Shown in pieces: positions 60,856-64,000 of a stretch of 64,000 bases of DNA. The DNA lies in assembly GCA_023453025.1 (NCBI GenBank), contig JAEXUD010000005.1, forward strand, positions 19,570 to 83,569. Direction: 5' to 3'. The notes under the pieces are model-generated. The model was not told the origin of the DNA and did not search any database. It saw only the letters and a list, made by a program, of their open reading frames with translations. This DNA is from Bacillota bacterium (GTDB lineage: Bacteria > Bacillota > Clostridia > Tissierellales > Sedimentibacteraceae). Made by a program: the position numbers and the translations under genes. Every line of letters begins with the position of its first letter. The stretch's first letter is position 1.

Positions 60856-61671
60856 ATGGATGGTACAAAAATAATGGTAATAAAATACGGCGGCAGCGCC
60901 ATGATTGATGATGACATTAAAAAAAGCGTCATAGATGACCTTGTCAAGCTAAAGCACTCCGGCTATAAATTAATAATAGTCCACGGCGGCGGTAATGAAA
61001 TTAATAATTGGGCCAATAAATTAGGAATAAGCAATACATTCATAAATGGCCTGAGAGTAACAGACAGTGAGACAATGGAAATTGCTGAAATGGCACTTGG
61101 TAAAATCAACAATGAGTTAGTTCAGATTATTGAAAAATTTGGGATTAAAGCCGTAGGAATAAGCGGCAAGGACGGCAGCACAATCAGGGTTGATAAAAGA
61201 TATGAAAACAACATGGATATTGGTTATGTAGGTAAAATCAAGAAAATTGATACAGCATTATTAAAAACATTGCTGGACAATAATTATACTCCGGTTATAA
61301 GTCCAATCGGAATTGATGATAATTATACACAGTACAACATTAATGCAGATGATGTGGCATGCGCAGTTGCCAAAGTGATGAAAGCTGATAAGCTTGTTTT
61401 CCTGACCGGAATTCAAGGTGTGTGTAAGAATCCTGATGACCCATCAACATTGATTGCAGAAATGACTGTCCCGCAAGCAAAGGAGTTTGTAATAAGCGGA
61501 TGCGCAGGCGGCGGTATGCTTCCTAAATTAACTAACTGCATAGATGCCGTTGAAAGCGGGGTTTCATATGTCCATATACTGGACGGCAGGGTACAGCACC
61601 CTTTGCTTAATGAATTTTTTAAGAACAAGATTATGGGAACAATGATATTAAATTGCCGGGAGGAAGTATAA
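60856..61671 (+). CDS. argB: Acetylglutamate kinase
   Basis: It phosphorylates N-acetylglutamate. The 271-residue amino-acid kinase fold shows KYGGSAM (about 10-16), HGGGNEIN (about 43-50), ISGKDG (about 118), and a C-terminal INADDVACAVAKVMKADKLVFLTG segment. It lacks the long N-terminal helix found in arginine-inhibited hexameric forms. The stop overlaps the argD start by one base (TAATG). Confidence 0.95.
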   Translation: MDGTKIMVIKYGGSAMIDDDIKKSVIDDLVKLKHSGYKLIIVHGGGNEINNWANKLGISNTFINGLRVTDSETMEIAEMALGKINNELVQIIEKFGIKAVGISGKDGSTIRVDKRYENNMDIGYVGKIKKIDTALLKTLLDNNYTPVISPIGIDDNYTQYNINADDVACAVAKVMKADKLVFLTGIQGVCKNPDDPSTLIAEMTVPQAKEFVISGCAGGGMLPKLTNCIDAVESGVSYVHILDGRVQHPLLNEFFKNKIMGTMILNCREEV

Positions 61672-62885
61672 TGAACAAGTTAAACTATATAGAAGAAGCT
61701 GAAAGCACTCTTCTTCACACTTATAAAAGGTATCAAATCATTCTGGACAAGGGTGAAGGCGTGTATTTATTTGATACGGAGGGAAAAAAATACCTGGATT
61801 TTGCCGCAGGCATTGCTGTGTTTGCATTAGGCTACGGCAACAAGGAATATAATGATGCTTTAAAAGCTCAAATTGATAAATTAATTCACACTTCTAATTA
61901 TTATTACAATATGCCTTCTATTGAAGCAGCCAAAAAGCTTGTAGAAGCTTCGGGATTGAATAGGGTATTTTTTACAAACAGCGGAACCGAATCCATTGAG
62001 GGTGCAATAAAGCTGGCTAAGAAATATGCCTTTAACAAAGACGGTTTTGCAGAACACGAGATAATTTCAATGAATAACTCCTTTCACGGAAGGAGTCTGG
62101 GTGCCTTGTCAGTAACAGGAAACAATGAATATCAAAAAGCCTTCAAACCATTAATAGAAGGAATAAAATTCGCAGATCTCAATGATCTGGAAAGTGTAAA
62201 AAATCAAATCAACAAAAAAACCTGTGCCATAATAATCGAACCTATACAAGGAGAAGGAGGAATTTATCCTGCGACAAAAGAGTTTTTAGAGGGTGTTAAG
62301 TCTTTATGTGAAGAAAATGATATACTTTTGATTTTTGATGAAATACAATGCGGCATGGGAAGAACCGGCTACATGTTTGCACATCAAAGATATGATGTAA
62401 AGCCGGATATTATGACCGCAGCAAAGGCATTGGGATGCGGAGTTCCTGCAGGTGCATTTCTTGCAAATGAAAAGGCCGGGTCAGCAATGGTTCCGGGTGA
62501 CCACGGAACAACCTATGGCGGCAACCCGTTTGTTTGTTCAGCTGTAAGCAAGGTTTTTGATTTGTTCGAATCCCATGACATCATAAAGCATGTTAATGAA
62601 ATAGCTCCTTATTTAGAGAAAGAGCTTGATAAGCTTGTTAATGAATATACCTTTATTATCGAAAGACGCGGTGTAGGACTTATGCAGGGAATTGAATTTT
62701 CAGTGCCTGTAAATGATGTTATTTTAAAAGCACAGGAGCTTGGATTAATTATAATAACTGCAGGTAAAAATATTATAAGACTTGTTCCTCCTCTTATTAT
62801 CACAAAGGAACACATTGATGAAATGATAGTAAAATTAAAATCCGCAATAGAATCCACTGATTTACACCAGCAAAAATTCCACTGA
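61671..62885 (+). CDS. argD: Acetylornithine aminotransferase
   Basis: A 404-residue class-III PLP aminotransferase that makes N-acetylornithine: FAAGIAVFALGY (about 42-53), FTNSGTESIEGAIKLA (about 101-116), EPIQGEGG (about 187), FDEIQCGMGRTG (about 220) and the PLP lysine in TAAKALGCG (about 247). The start overlaps the argB stop and has GGGAGGAAG upstream; six extra in-frame codons would lie inside that site. It ends the operon at a strong terminator. Confidence 0.95.
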   Translation: MNKLNYIEEAESTLLHTYKRYQIILDKGEGVYLFDTEGKKYLDFAAGIAVFALGYGNKEYNDALKAQIDKLIHTSNYYYNMPSIEAAKKLVEASGLNRVFFTNSGTESIEGAIKLAKKYAFNKDGFAEHEIISMNNSFHGRSLGALSVTGNNEYQKAFKPLIEGIKFADLNDLESVKNQINKKTCAIIIEPIQGEGGIYPATKEFLEGVKSLCEENDILLIFDEIQCGMGRTGYMFAHQRYDVKPDIMTAAKALGCGVPAGAFLANEKAGSAMVPGDHGTTYGGNPFVCSAVSKVFDLFESHDIIKHVNEIAPYLEKELDKLVNEYTFIIERRGVGLMQGIEFSVPVNDVILKAQELGLIIITAGKNIIRLVPPLIITKEHIDEMIVKLKSAIESTDLHQQKFH

Positions 62886-62904
62886 TATTCTCAGTGGAAT
62901 TTTT
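62872..62904. terminator. Terminator of the arginine operon
   Basis: AAAAATTCCACTGA and TCAGTGGAATTTTT form a 14-bp stem with a five-base loop; the argD stop codon is in the left arm. Confidence 0.9.
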
Positions 62905-62945
62905 ACTGTTATAAATTATATCCGATGTCTAAGCAGCAGTTATAA

Positions 62946-64000
62946 TTACCTCTGGTCACTTATTACAGCCAGACTGTTGTTATCGGACAGAGCAGTTGTC
63001 GGATCATACGGAGCACCTGTAATAGTTCCTGCCAGCAACGCTATATCTGCACCGCTGTCTTCTGTATTTTCCGGAATTCCCCATGAATTTCCCGAAAACA
63101 CAAATATTGCTCCATCTACAACCCATCCCCTTGTACTGTAAACTACATTGTCTACAATAAAACCTGTCGAATTCGGATTTAAATAAGCAGGTTGCCTCAT
63201 GGAATAAAAAATATTATCCTGAACTATGAGATTTGTTACATTACCTTGGCTTACAAAGCCTCTGTTTACTACCCATCCGGACGACGGTCCTGCCTGTACA
63301 GGACCAAAAATTACATTATCAACAAGCTTATGATTTGTCCCGGCGAACTGTATGAATTCAACCGCATAAGGAACATCGCTGGTTATAGTCAGTCCCGTTA
63401 AAGTGACTCCGCTTCCCGTAACAAGAAATGGAATTACCGCTGCCTCCAAAACTATCAAGGTGTTTGGATATCCATTCAATGTTACGCCCGCCTTATTGAT
63501 TACAATCTGAGAAGTTACAGAGTAGGTTCCTCCCAGCACATTAACAGTTCCGCCAGGCGATACAGCAGTTATACCCTCCTGTATTGTCCCGAAGGGCTCT
63601 GCCTGTGTTCCGTCTCCGCCCACTGCTCCTGCCTGAACATATACATTAAAAGGATTTGGTTCAAAAGTTCCGGTCGGCCCTGTTGAACCTGTTGGGCCTG
63701 TGTCCCCCGTCGGACCTATGGGTCCGGTATCTCCTGTCGGGCCGGTTGGTCCAGTTGGACCTGTCGGACCTGTGTCTCCCGTCGGACCTATGGGCCCGGT
63801 GTCTCCTGTCGGACCGATTGGTCCTCCTGACGGGCCGGTTGGTCCGGTTGGGCCAGTATCTCCTCCTGACGGACCTGTCGGACCCGTTTCTCCCGCCGGT
63901 CCTGTCGGGCCTGTTTCTGACGGGCCTGTCGGGCCTGTGTCTCCCGTCGGGCCTGTCGGACCCGTTTCTCCCGCCGGGCCTGTCGGACCTGTGTCTCCTG
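62946..64000 (-). CDS. Collagen-like repeat protein with C-terminal beta-helix domain (partial, start outside window)
   Basis: The minus-strand frame is open to the right edge, so the N-terminus is missing. The visible N-terminal part (about 110 residues) is nothing but Gly-X-Y collagen repeats (GPTGDTGPTGPAGETG type). It is followed by FNVYVQAGAVGGDGTQAEPFGTI and a DUF1565/right-handed beta-helix region of about 230 residues with repeating NxI/V strands. In spore-formers such proteins (BclA-like) form hair-like filaments on the exosporium or cell surface. The local DNA is far more GC-rich than its neighbours because of the glycine, proline and threonine codons. An internal GTG at 63623 is not the start. 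Confidence 0.85.
   Translation of the reverse strand, partial: GDTGPTGPAGETGPTGPTGDTGPTGPSETGPTGPAGETGPTGPSGGDTGPTGPTGPSGGPIGPTGDTGPIGPTGDTGPTGPTGPTGPTGDTGPIGPTGDTGPTGSTGPTGTFEPNPFNVYVQAGAVGGDGTQAEPFGTIQEGITAVSPGGTVNVLGGTYSVTSQIVINKAGVTLNGYPNTLIVLEAAVIPFLVTGSGVTLTGLTITSDVPYAVEFIQFAGTNHKLVDNVIFGPVQAGPSSGWVVNRGFVSQGNVTNLIVQDNIFYSMRQPAYLNPNSTGFIVDNVVYSTRGWVVDGAIFVFSGNSWGIPENTEDSGADIALLAGTITGAPYDPTTALSDNNSLAVISDQR

Noticed and set aside
63660..64000. Dense direct DNA repeats that might suggest a CRISPR or tandem-repeat array
   Set aside because: The repeats are in phase with Gly-X-Y codons of the collagen-like protein and have no spacer structure.

Overview
The window is AT-rich DNA from a low-GC, Gram-positive, anaerobic spore-former. 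The pointers are a Rex redox regulator, an NADP-type glutamate dehydrogenase, a GerM-type lipoprotein, a collagen-like surface protein, several ferredoxin-dependent enzymes and strong AGGAGG ribosome sites. An amino-acid-fermenting member of the Clostridia (for instance the Tissierellales/Sedimentibacter group) fits best; this is inferred from gene content. I saw no rRNA, tRNA, CRISPR array, transposase or phage gene.

Layout. 0.2-8.9 kb: housekeeping and transport (AI-2E-type permease, gdhA, rex, a Pit phosphate permease with its DUF47 partner, an orphan solute-binding lipoprotein, a GerMN lipoprotein, pgeF). 9-22.8 kb: a MocR regulator, a Ca2+-type P-ATPase, an FAD dehydrogenase, a TetR-controlled MacAB-like exporter operon with twin operators on its promoter, an ABC-F protein, and a ferredoxin-nitroreductase. 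23.3-28.1 kb: a self-contained catabolic island, made of a PAS/AAA+ sigma-54 activator followed by an inverted-repeat enhancer, a clear -24/-12 promoter and a three-gene operon (3-hydroxyacyl dehydrogenase, beta-keto acid cleavage enzyme, GntP-type permease). 28.2-31.8 kb: RNA-modification and small housekeeping genes.

31.8-35.9 kb: the lysine/diaminopimelate operon dapA-dapB-dapH-lysC, led by a lysine riboswitch with terminator; lysC also has its own promoter, centred on a 13-bp dyad. 36-45.6 kb: a ten-gene block on the minus strand that begins with a second asd and aspartokinase and continues with a DAO-type oxidase, an SSS symporter, an FCD regulator, a BFD [2Fe-2S] protein, a second DHDPS, a HcnA/HcnB-like oxidase pair and a ferredoxin. 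It starts from a strong promoter covered with repeated 8-bp operator words. It duplicates the aspartate-to-HTPA route outside lysine control, and may run in reverse as a catabolic, ATP-yielding route (hypothesis). An aspartate aminotransferase lies just upstream.

47.2-57.8 kb: a ClpE-like unfoldase, a DegV fatty-acid-binding protein beside a FabT-type regulator with matching operators, DNA repair and TatD genes, a DUF819 permease/dipeptidase operon with a perfect palindromic operator, an XRE-cupin regulator, and an ABC permease/ATPase pair without a binding protein. 57.9-62.9 kb: a 44-codon small gene, then the arginine operon argC-argJ-argB-argD. The right edge holds the C-terminal part of a collagen-repeat protein ending in a beta-helix domain; its start lies beyond the window.

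Many starts were moved downstream of the longest open frame because a ribosome site sits immediately before the chosen codon. Operators and promoters were read by eye and have not been tested.
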